A stretch of 8,246 bases of DNA from Armatimonadota bacterium. GTDB lineage: Bacteria; Armatimonadota; Zipacnadia; Zipacnadales; UBA11051. The notes below the pieces were generated by a model. The model had not been told where the DNA came from and ran no database searches. It saw nothing but the letters and a program-made list of their open reading frames with translations. The stretch lies in assembly GCA_030612305.1 (NCBI GenBank), contig JAUWOG010000082.1, positions 1-8,246 on the forward strand, in the 5' to 3' direction. The position numbers and the translations under genes are program-made. Each line of letters begins with the position of its first letter. The stretch's first letter is position 1. Below are positions 1 to 5,837 of the stretch, one piece after another.

Positions 1-1
1 G

Positions 2-334
2 GTGACGATATGCGTGGGGTCGGGACAGCCAGCAGGGCCGTACTGCCCACAAACGGTGGAGCGGACGTTCCCGGCCGGTCAAGGCCCGGGGGGAGTCTGT
101 ACGATGCACGGTCCGCAGTCAAGTCCGGCTTCGCCCGACGACAAGCCCCCGCCGGCAGCAGATGACAAGCCCCCGCCCGCGCCGGAGGAGAAGCCGGAGG
201 CCGGCCCTGCGAAGCCGCCGAGTGATTCCGACACGGGCACCGCGCCCGCTCCCGACGGCGGGAGTACGGCGGAAAGCGACACGAAGCCCGACATGACGCC
301 CGCCACGCCACCTGCTCCGGCGGATACGGATTGA
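2..334 (+). CDS. Class A penicillin-binding protein (PBP1A-type), C-terminal fragment
   Basis: This is the 3' end of a gene whose catalytic domains lie upstream of the window. The first visible residues carry the Cys/Pro signature that closes many class A PBPs: IC..SG..AGPYCP....RTFPAG..P...C..HG, at about residues 3-37 of the fragment. Such proteins polymerise glycan strands and cross-link stem peptides outside the cytoplasmic membrane. After this signature comes a low-complexity tail of about 70 residues rich in Pro, Asp, Lys and Ala, with two copies of DDKPPPA, ending at TGA 332-334. The GTG at base 2 is an internal codon, not a start. The next gene is PBP2, 79 nt downstream on the same strand, which fits a cell-wall cluster. 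The family call rests only on the tail motif, because no SxxK, SxN or KTG motif is in view. Confidence 0.72.
   Translation: MTICVGSGQPAGPYCPQTVERTFPAGQGPGGVCTMHGPQSSPASPDDKPPPAADDKPPPAPEEKPEAGPAKPPSDSDTGTAPAPDGGSTAESDTKPDMTPATPPAPADTD
137..181 (+). repeat. Short tandem DDKPPPA coding repeat in the PBP tail
   Basis: Two 21-nt copies (137-157 and 161-181), separated by one Ala codon, encode DDKPPPA. They are followed by the related PEEKPEAGPAKPP. The copies differ only at third codon positions (gac/gat, ccg/ccc, gca/gcg), so the amino-acid repeat is kept while the DNA has drifted. It lies in the disordered, extracytoplasmic tail of the class A PBP. Confidence 0.6.
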
Positions 335-413
335 CGCGCCAAGCCCGTAGTGGGATGCCTGCACCGCGAATCGTATGTGTGCCACCACCTGTGCGGCGCG
401 TTGCTTGATTCTC

Positions 414-2339
414 ATGGACAGACCAACGACGAGTGTGAGGATAATGTGGCTGGGCGTGCTCTTCGGCCTGGTCCTGTTCAGCTTTGTTGTGCGCCTGTGG
501 GCACTGCAGGTGGCCAACTGGGTTGACTATGCGAAGCGTGGTCAGGAGCAGCGCAAGACGGAGGTGTACGGCCCGGCGCCGCGCGGCCTGATCTTCGATC
601 GCAACGGGACGATACTCGCGGACAACCAGTACATCTGGAACGTGCAGGTGACGCCGCAGGACCTGCCCAAGCGGGAGGATGAGCTGGAAAGACAGTTCGC
701 GATACTGGCGGGCATCCTGGGCAATACGTCCGCCTCCGAATTGCGCGAGCATTTCGAGAAAGTGGGGACAGACCGGCTGCAGGCGGAGCCTTTGCCGGGA
801 GGCGAGGATGTGGCGTTCAAGGTGGTGGTGGCTGTTGAGGAGCGCAAAGGAGAACTGCCGGGGGTAACCATCGCTGAGAGCGCACGCCGGCACTATTCGC
901 ACGGGTCGCTGGCGGCGCATGTGCTGGGCTACGCACGGGGGATAACGGAGGAGCAGTTTGAGCGCTACCGCCACCTGCGGTATCCGGATGAGGTCTTCGC
1001 GGGGGGCTACGCGCCGACGCGGCCCGAGGGTCTGGAAGCGATGCCGGTATATGGGAAGGAATCGGTGGTCGGACAGACGGGCATTGAGCGGCTGTGTGAG
1101 ATAGATACGAGCACGGCACCGCCGGTGCCGATACTGCAGGGGCGGCGCAGTCGGACGGTGCACGAAGTTGACCGGCTCAACAACCCCGTTCGCGTGATAG
1201 AGGAGGAGCCGGCGGCAGCGGGGGCGAGTGTGTATCTGACGCTTGACACACGGATACAAGCAGTCGCCGAGGCCGCGCTCAAGCATCAGATCCAGACGAC
1301 GACGGGCAAGACAGGGGCGGCGGTATGCCTGGACGTGGAGAGCGGCGGCGTGCTGGCGATGGCCAGCTATCCGACGTTCGATCCGAACGGGTGGGGGCGG
1401 GGGGGGTCGCCGGAGGAATTCAAGGCGCTGAATGAGGACGGGCGCAAGCCGCTGTTCGATAAGGCAATCGGTGGACAGTATGCGCCCGCCTCAACGTTCA
1501 AGATGGTCTCGGCGACCGCGGCTCTGGAGACAACGCCGGTGAAGCTGGGCACGACGTATTTCTGCACCGGCGTGATCCATGAAGGCGCGCAGCACCAGCC
1601 CTTCGAGTGCTGGGACAGGCACGGCCGGGTGGATTTCTACAAGGCAATTGTGCAATCGTGCGATGTGTATTTCTATGAGTTGGTGCGCAAGCAGGGGCTG
1701 ACCAGCAATGCCATCGGGCACCATGCCCGGCTGTTCGGCTTCGGGGAGGATCCGGGTCTGGGCTTGACCGGAGGGGCGCGGGGTCTGGTGCCGGACGCGC
1801 AGTACAAGCTCGACAAGAAAGACGACAGTTGGCGAACCGGCGACACGCTCAACATGGTCATCGGGCAGGGGTATCTGCTGGCAACGCCGCTGCAGGTGGC
1901 GATAGCTACGGCCGCAGTTGCGACAGACGGTGAGGTTATCGAGCCGAGCCTGGTGCGGAAGATCGCCTGGCCGAGCCACATGCACCGTAAGCCGACAATG
2001 TATGGGCGCAAGGTGCGGCGGCATCTGGAGTTGAAGCCGACAACGCTGGAGAGGGTTCGGCACGGGATGCGGCTGGCGGTGGCGCGGCGCAAAGGCACGG
2101 CGCATCTGCTGGCGGATCTCCCCTTCAAGTGCGCAGGGAAAACCGGGTCCGCCGAGCACGACAAACGGCTGAAGCCACATGCGTGGTTCACCGCGTTTGC
2201 CCCGTATGAGCATCCGCGCTTCGTGGTCACGGTGCTGATATCGGAGGGCGGGTACGGAAGTTCGACCGCGGGTCCGGCGGCGAAGAGCATCCTGGTAGCG
2301 GCGATGAAAGCGAGAGACAGGTCGGTTGCAGACGAATAG
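414..2339 (+). CDS. mrdA: Penicillin-binding protein 2, elongation-specific class B transpeptidase
   Basis: This is a complete class B PBP of 641 residues, close to E. coli PBP2 (633). It cross-links stem peptides during lateral wall growth and normally partners with RodA, which is not in view. A short basic N-terminus leads into one membrane anchor (about residues 11-29). The PBP-dimer domain follows, with PRGLIFDRNG at 56-65, and then the transpeptidase domain. Catalytic motifs are all present: STFK with nucleophile Ser360 and Lys363; SCD at 415-417 (the PBP2 form of SxN); and KTG at 576-578 followed by SAE. Cys384, Cys399, His403 and Cys416 are placed like the zinc ligands of other PBP2s. 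Start choice is uncertain. The frame opens at ATG 375 with an odd Cys-rich stretch. ATG 414 gives a normal MDRPTTSVR inside-positive end. ATG 444 would remove the cytoplasmic end, although GTGAGG lies just upstream. No strong Shine-Dalgarno sequence precedes 414. Confidence 0.95.
   Translation: MDRPTTSVRIMWLGVLFGLVLFSFVVRLWALQVANWVDYAKRGQEQRKTEVYGPAPRGLIFDRNGTILADNQYIWNVQVTPQDLPKREDELERQFAILAGILGNTSASELREHFEKVGTDRLQAEPLPGGEDVAFKVVVAVEERKGELPGVTIAESARRHYSHGSLAAHVLGYARGITEEQFERYRHLRYPDEVFAGGYAPTRPEGLEAMPVYGKESVVGQTGIERLCEIDTSTAPPVPILQGRRSRTVHEVDRLNNPVRVIEEEPAAAGASVYLTLDTRIQAVAEAALKHQIQTTTGKTGAAVCLDVESGGVLAMASYPTFDPNGWGRGGSPEEFKALNEDGRKPLFDKAIGGQYAPASTFKMVSATAALETTPVKLGTTYFCTGVIHEGAQHQPFECWDRHGRVDFYKAIVQSCDVYFYELVRKQGLTSNAIGHHARLFGFGEDPGLGLTGGARGLVPDAQYKLDKKDDSWRTGDTLNMVIGQGYLLATPLQVAIATAAVATDGEVIEPSLVRKIAWPSHMHRKPTMYGRKVRRHLELKPTTLERVRHGMRLAVARRKGTAHLLADLPFKCAGKTGSAEHDKRLKPHAWFTAFAPYEHPRFVVTVLISEGGYGSSTAGPAAKSILVAAMKARDRSVADE
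1389..1406 (+). other. G-rich tract with G-quadruplex potential inside PBP2
   Basis: The coding strand reads GGG-T-GGGGG-C-GGGGGGGG. It can supply four G3 tracts with loops of 1-3 nt, and it contains a G8 homopolymer. It encodes the Gly/Arg-rich loop NGWGRGGS just before the SxxK active site. The open frame continues correctly through it. A structural role is only a possibility. Confidence 0.4.
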
Positions 2340-2343
2340 AAGG
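2338..2343 (+). promoter_or_regulatory. Ribosome binding site of the FemX-like gene
   Basis: AGAAGG overlaps the TAG stop of PBP2 (2337-2339) and lies 7 nt before ATG 2351. This placement fixes the start of the FemX-like gene and suggests it is translated from the same message as PBP2. Confidence 0.7.
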
Positions 2344-2350
2344 TTGATAG

Positions 2351-3409
2351 ATGCTGCTGGGAGATGATGACAGAGAGCGCTATGACGAGTTCGTCGCGGC
2401 CTGCGAGTATGGCAACTTCCTGCAGAGCTGGGAATGGGGGGAGTTGAAAGCCACGACGGGATGGGTGCCGTATCGCATTGCGGTGGAGGAAGAGGGGCGG
2501 ATCTGTGCGGCAGTGCAGATCCTGAGCCGTCCGGTTCCGGGGATGAGGAAGTGCCTGTTCTACAGCCCACGTGGGCCGCTCTATAGTCTGAGGCGGCCGG
2601 AGCTGTTCGAGGCGATACTGGCGGAAATCAGCGCCCTGGCGCGGCAGCACGGCGCGCTGGCATACAAGATAGATCCCGCCATTGCCGCCGATAGCTCCGA
2701 TTATGTCGGGATGCTGGTTGAGCACGGCTTCGCGCCGGCCGGGGTCACTAGCGGGGGCTTCGGTGGGACCCAGCCGCGCTACGTGATGCAGGTTGATGTC
2801 GGCCCGGATGAGGAGGAGATCATCGCCAGGTTCAAGAGCAAGTGGCGATACAATGTCCGGCTGGCGGAACGCAACGGTGTGACCGTAAGCAGCGAGAGCA
2901 GCCGCGAGGAGATCGGGACGTTCTATGAGCTGCTGCTGGAGACTGCAGCGCGCGATGGTTTCAGGGTGCGAGCGCAGAGCTATTTTGATGACATCTACGA
3001 CCTGTTCATCGCGGAGGGGATGGGTGGGCTGTTTCTGGCGAGCTTCGAGGAGCGTCCGATTGCCGGCGCGATAGTCCTGACGCTGGGCAAGCGGGCCTGG
3101 TATGTCTATGGGGCCTCGAGCAACGAGCACCGTGAGAAAATGCCGAATCATCTGATGCAGTGGGAGATGATGCGGTGGGCGAAGGCTCGCGGCTGTGAAG
3201 TGTATGACATGCGGGGAGTCGCCAATGCAGAGGACAAGGAGAGTCCGCTGTACGGGTTGAACCGGTTCAAGAGAGGATTTGGGGCGGGATACGTCGAATA
3301 CATAGGCGAGTGGGACCTGGTGTATTCACCGATGTGGTATCGGCTTTTCAGTGCCGCTGAGCCGGCGGCACACAGGCTCCGACTCCTGATGGCGAAATTG
3401 AGGGGATAG
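2351..3409 (+). CDS. FemA/FemX-family peptidoglycan aminoacyl transferase
   Basis: This 352-residue cytoplasmic protein has the double GNAT-like fold signature of the FemABX family, whose known members add amino acids from aminoacyl-tRNA to the stem peptide of lipid II. Visible family motifs are FLQSWEWGELKATTGW near residues 23-38, RYNVRLAERNGV at about 166-177, WYVYGASS from Trp250, a following MPNHLMQWEMMRWAKARG segment, and YDMRGV at 285-290. A C-terminal NRFKRGFG segment is typical of the second lobe. It lies 11 nt after PBP2, so the product probably modifies precursors that the PBPs later cross-link. The amino acid donor and attachment position cannot be read from sequence. Members outside Firmicutes are often uncharacterised, and some related GNAT (Acetyltransf_6) proteins act on other acceptors, so the substrate is inference. 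The length is normal and the frame intact. Confidence 0.85.
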   Translation: MLLGDDDRERYDEFVAACEYGNFLQSWEWGELKATTGWVPYRIAVEEEGRICAAVQILSRPVPGMRKCLFYSPRGPLYSLRRPELFEAILAEISALARQHGALAYKIDPAIAADSSDYVGMLVEHGFAPAGVTSGGFGGTQPRYVMQVDVGPDEEEIIARFKSKWRYNVRLAERNGVTVSSESSREEIGTFYELLLETAARDGFRVRAQSYFDDIYDLFIAEGMGGLFLASFEERPIAGAIVLTLGKRAWYVYGASSNEHREKMPNHLMQWEMMRWAKARGCEVYDMRGVANAEDKESPLYGLNRFKRGFGAGYVEYIGEWDLVYSPMWYRLFSAAEPAAHRLRLLMAKLRG

Positions 3410-3460
3410 GATAGCGTCAAGGCGGAGGTGCGCAGGACTGCCGCCGCCCTCGTGATAGAC

Positions 3461-3467
3461 AAGGAGG
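3461..3467 (+). promoter_or_regulatory. Perfect Shine-Dalgarno deciding a TTG start
   Basis: AAGGAGG followed by GAGAACG places TTG 3475 exactly 7 nt downstream. This strong site is the reason for accepting TTG as the start of the Holin-X-like gene. The protein from there has the expected N-terminal helix before its two membrane spans. Confidence 0.8.
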
Positions 3468-3474
3468 GAGAACG

Positions 3475-3801
3475 TTGGAGAGCACGGAGTCGCCGTCTGA
3501 ACTGTTTCGGGAATTCGTGCAAGGCCTGGCGAACTATGTGAAGGCGCTGGCCGGCGAGCTGGCGAAGGCCACGGGGAAGAAGCTGGGGCTGTTTGCAGCG
3601 GCCTCAACGTGTCTGATACTGGCGCTTATCTACCTGTCCATGGCGCTCATCAACTGGTTGACTCAGGTGCTGATGAGTCCCGTCTGGCCGTATGTCATCG
3701 TGGGTGGCATACTCCTGCTTGCGGCGGCGATTCTGTTCATGGTCGGGTTCAGGAAGAAGCCGAAGGAGGCTGAGCATGGCGACGAAGAAGCGGACGAATA
3801 A
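3475..3801 (+). CDS. Small membrane protein, Holin-X (PF07332/DUF1469)-like
   Basis: This 108-residue protein starts at TTG with a perfect Shine-Dalgarno sequence. An amphipathic helical N-terminus (about 1-36, SPSELFREFVQGLANYVKALAGELAKATGKK) leads to two membrane spans, about 38-61 and 71-92. A short charged tail follows (FRKKPKEAEHGDEEADE). This layout matches the Holin-X superfamily III proteins, which are widespread on bacterial chromosomes and not tied to prophages. Their function is unknown despite the holin name. The last 26 nt overlap the next gene in another frame, so the two are almost certainly co-translated. The setting between a FemX-like transferase and tldD suggests an envelope role, but nothing in the sequence assigns one. 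The family assignment comes from topology and general resemblance, not a diagnostic motif. Confidence 0.7.
   Translation: MESTESPSELFREFVQGLANYVKALAGELAKATGKKLGLFAAASTCLILALIYLSMALINWLTQVLMSPVWPYVIVGGILLLAAAILFMVGFRKKPKEAEHGDEEADE
3763..3769 (+). promoter_or_regulatory. Ribosome binding site inside the Holin-X-like gene
   Basis: AAGGAGG lies within the 3' end of the upstream coding sequence, 6 nt before ATG 3776. It selects ATG 3776 over the upstream in-frame ATG at 3692, which lies deep inside the neighbouring gene. Confidence 0.75.
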
Positions 3802-4192
3802 GCGCCAGGCCCCGCAAACTCCTGAAGCTGCGTTGCAGGAGCTGTCGGGTATCGTCAAGCGCATGGAGAATGCGTGCAAGGTCCGGGTGACGGAGACTGC
3901 CGGGAAGCTGCGCCCGAGCACGACTACGGTACTGGCGCTAGTGGGCGGCGCGGCGGTGACTGCCGGTATCCTGATCTGGGCATCACGGCGGAGGCAGGCT
4001 GTTGCGGCCCCGGAGGAGTCAGCGCCGGTGAGTGCCGAGCAGCCCGGAGAGTCCCGCATGGCACCGGGGTTGTCCAGGGCGCTTCAGGAGTTGCTTGCCA
4101 CGGGCATCTCGGCGGGAATGAAGGCGTGGTCAAGACACCAGGAGCAGCGAGCACATGATGAGGCGGGACAAGGGACCCGCCCGGAGGCATGA
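3776..4192 (+). CDS. Unrecognised single-span membrane protein, 138 aa
   Basis: I do not recognise a family with confidence. The protein has a very basic N-terminus (MATKKRTNKR), then a helical segment containing PEAALQELSGIVKRMENA (about 16-33). One membrane span follows at about 50-69, ending in a basic stop (SRRRQ). Next is an Ala/Pro/Glu linker (about 75-92) and a C-terminal helix (LSRALQELLATGISAGMKAWSRHQEQ). The general design of a helix before one span and a cationic flank resembles DUF3618-type partners often encoded beside Holin-X proteins in actinobacteria, but this is only a likeness. It overlaps the Holin-X gene by 26 nt and shares one base with the tldD start (TGATG), so all three appear translationally coupled. 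The start is fixed by AAGGAGG 6 nt upstream. Confidence 0.75.
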   Translation: MATKKRTNKRQAPQTPEAALQELSGIVKRMENACKVRVTETAGKLRPSTTTVLALVGGAAVTAGILIWASRRRQAVAAPEESAPVSAEQPGESRMAPGLSRALQELLATGISAGMKAWSRHQEQRAHDEAGQGTRPEA

Positions 4193-5610
4193 TGAAGAGG
4201 CCAGATATGGAACGGTTGATGGAGAGGATCATCCAGGCAGCGCTCGACCAGGGCGCTGATTTCGCCGACTTGCGCATTACCGATGCGGCGGCGACGGCGA
4301 TTTCGGTTGAGGACGGCCGCGCGGACAGGATCTCGAGCGCGCGGACACGGGGCGCGGGCCTGCGCGTCCTTGTTGACGGTGCATGGGGTTTCGCCCCGAC
4401 GAATCAGCCCGATGAGGCCGAGATGCTGCGGTGTGTCGGCGACGCCATCGAGATGGCGCGGAGCGCAGCGCCCTATGTCACCGACCCGGGGATGGTGGCG
4501 GAGATCGAGCCGGCACATGGCGAGGTCGGCAAGCCGCCACGGATCCGTCCGGATAGCGTCTCTCTGCAGGATCGCGTGAGGCGTGTGTTCGAGCTGGAAA
4601 GGGCGGCTCGCAGCTCTGCCGCCGAGAAGATAGCCAATACAACTGCGAGCTATGCGGACGGCTCGGGCGAGATGTTCCTCGCCAACAGCTTCGGTACATT
4701 TTTGCGCTATGAGGGCACCGGCACTTCGATCGGCGTGCAAGTGGTGGCGACTGACGGCGAGACGCGGCAGCGTGCCGTGCAGCGGAGGGCCAACCGCACG
4801 GGCTATGAACTCGTCGCGGATCTGGATATCGAGGCGCTGGGCAAGGAGACGGCGGAGAAGGCAGTGAATCTGCTGACTGCAGAACGCGCCCCGGCGGGGA
4901 CCTTCGATGTCATCATTGACCAGCGGATCTGCGGGCTGCTGGTACATGAGGCGTTCGGGCACAATTCGGAGGCCGATGCGGTGTGGATAGGCGACTCGAT
5001 TCTGGCGGGCAAGCTGGGAGAGAAGGTCGCCGCCGAAACGATCACTATTGTAGATGACGCGACGCTTCCGGGTCTCAATGGCTCGTTCGAATATGACCAC
5101 GAAGGCGTGCCGGCACAGCGCCATGTCATCGTCGAGAACGGGATCCTGAAGGAGTATCTGCACAGTCTGGAGACGGCGGCGCGTTTTGGCGTGAAGCCGG
5201 GCGGTTCGGCGCGCGCTCAAGGGCATCAGGACCAGCCGATTGTGCGCATGAGCAATACGGCAATCGAACCGGGCGAGACGTCGCTGGAAGACATGATGGC
5301 GGAGATGGATGAGGGGCTGTATCTGACTGGCGGGTACTGGGGATACGTCTTCACGGGCCAGGGGCAGTTCACGTGCAACGTCGAGCACGCGTACGCAATC
5401 GAGAAGGGCAAGCTGGGGACGCACTATCGAAATGTGTGCATCTCGGGCCTGACGCTGGAGACACTGCAGAAGGTGACCGCGGTCGGCAATGACCAGGAGT
5501 TCGAGCTGGGCGGGACGTGCGGCAAGGGCGGCCAGGGGATGCCGGTGGACGCCGGTGGGCCCCATCTGCGGATCTCGCAGGTGGTCGTCGGTGGTCAAAG
5601 CGGCGGCTAG
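4192..5610 (+). CDS. tldD: TldD family metalloprotease, catalytic subunit
   Basis: This 472-residue TldD pairs with TldE/PmbA in a cytoplasmic protease that degrades unfolded peptides and, in enterobacteria, matures microcin B17. The N-terminal motif QGADFADLRI is typical. The zinc motif HEAFGH is intact, with His252, Glu253 and His257. The third ligand expected in this family is a C-terminal cysteine, here Cys443 in GGTCGKGGQG, near the closing SQVVVGGQSGG. FEYDHEGVP and the ISGLTLETLQKVTAVG region also fit. Three in-frame ATGs compete. ATG 4189 has GGAGG only 1 nt upstream. ATG 4192 has it at 4 nt and makes a TGATG overlap with the upstream stop. ATG 4207 has GAAGAGG at 6 nt. I chose 4192, with 4207 a real alternative. 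All known active-site residues are present, so activity is expected. The substrate is unknown. Confidence 0.93.
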   Translation: MKRPDMERLMERIIQAALDQGADFADLRITDAAATAISVEDGRADRISSARTRGAGLRVLVDGAWGFAPTNQPDEAEMLRCVGDAIEMARSAAPYVTDPGMVAEIEPAHGEVGKPPRIRPDSVSLQDRVRRVFELERAARSSAAEKIANTTASYADGSGEMFLANSFGTFLRYEGTGTSIGVQVVATDGETRQRAVQRRANRTGYELVADLDIEALGKETAEKAVNLLTAERAPAGTFDVIIDQRICGLLVHEAFGHNSEADAVWIGDSILAGKLGEKVAAETITIVDDATLPGLNGSFEYDHEGVPAQRHVIVENGILKEYLHSLETAARFGVKPGGSARAQGHQDQPIVRMSNTAIEPGETSLEDMMAEMDEGLYLTGGYWGYVFTGQGQFTCNVEHAYAIEKGKLGTHYRNVCISGLTLETLQKVTAVGNDQEFELGGTCGKGGQGMPVDAGGPHLRISQVVVGGQSGG

Positions 5611-5710
5611 CTCGAACCGCTCGTCAAGGAATTTGCGAGTTGAGCGGAACCGGTCAGGAAACGCCTTTGGGGTTGGCTGACTTGTATCGTGAAACCAGAT
5701 CGCAAATCCC

Positions 5711-5736
5711 CCTGTAGGCCAAGCTTCCAGCTTGGC
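5711..5736 (+). repeat. REP-like unit, left copy (GTAG head plus 8-bp hairpin)
   Basis: CCT is followed by GTAG (5714-5717), then directly by the hairpin GCCAAGCT-TCC-AGCTTGGC (5718-5736), a perfect 8-bp stem with a 3-nt loop. A GTAG tetranucleotide at the 5' foot of a palindrome is the hallmark of REP elements mobilised by REP-associated tyrosine transposases (RAYTs). Confidence 0.7.
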
Positions 5737-5755
5737 AGCCGAACCACGAAGGGCC

Positions 5756-5781
5756 GGCAAGCTGGAAGCTTGCCCTACAGG
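5756..5781 (-). repeat. REP-like unit, right copy, inverted
   Basis: Read on the minus strand, CCT is followed by GTAG (5778-5775), then directly by GGCAAGCT-TCC-AGCTTGCC (5774-5756), a perfect 8-bp stem with the same TCC loop. It matches the left unit except for a coupled swap in the second stem pair (C5719:G5735 on the left, G:C on the right) and one difference just outside the stem. Confidence 0.7.
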
Positions 5782-5827
5782 TTCCAGATGGATGCAGGCC
5801 GGTGCGACAAGGCGTGTCAAGCTAGAT

Positions 5828-5833
5828 GGAGGG
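5828..5833 (+). promoter_or_regulatory. Ribosome binding site deciding the pmbA start
   Basis: GGAGGG lies 4 nt before ATG 5838 and overlaps the alternative ATG at 5826. ATG 5826 has no Shine-Dalgarno sequence of its own, so ATG 5838 is preferred. Confidence 0.7.
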
Positions 5834-5837
5834 ACTT

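Larger units (their letters stand above)
5711..5781. repeat. REPIN/BIME-like inverted pair of REP units
   Basis: Two GTAG-headed units face each other around an 11-15 nt centre, inside the 227-nt tldD-pmbA spacer. As one structure they form a stem of about 30 bp (5711-5740 with 5752-5781) with three mismatches and an 11-nt loop. As two structures they form separate perfect 8-bp hairpins. Each arm therefore reads either as half of a cruciform or as its own REP. No transposase gene is present, so the element would be non-autonomous. The rest of the spacer (5611-5710 and 5782-5827) shows no convincing gene, promoter or terminator. The element may also affect transcript stability or the tldD:pmbA expression ratio, as known for operon-internal REPs. 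That is inference. Confidence 0.72.

Noticed and set aside
375..413. Upstream ATG 375 as the PBP2 start
   Set aside because: It adds a Cys-rich MCATTCAARCLIL stretch unlike PBP2 N-termini and has no ribosome site. ATG 414 gives a normal short basic cytoplasmic end. Not excluded outright.
1673..3151. Minus-strand open frame of 492 codons opposite PBP2 and the FemX-like gene, and a similar one at 1491-2570
   Set aside because: Spans two confident plus-strand genes and has no recognisable motif, so it is an antisense shadow.
3475..3801. Holin-like gene as evidence of a prophage
   Set aside because: No endolysin, structural, integrase or att-like sequence is nearby. Holin-X family proteins are common on chromosomes outside phages.
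5631..5707. 8-bp inverted repeat atttgcga/tcgcaaat (5631-5638 and 5700-5707)
   Set aside because: The arms are 61 nt apart with no extension of pairing, a length expected by chance.
4084..5820. Minus-strand open frame of 578 codons opposite tldD
   Set aside because: High-GC coding DNA leaves long antisense frames. The plus strand carries clear TldD motifs, while this frame shows low-complexity Arg/His/Leu-rich protein and runs through the REP element.
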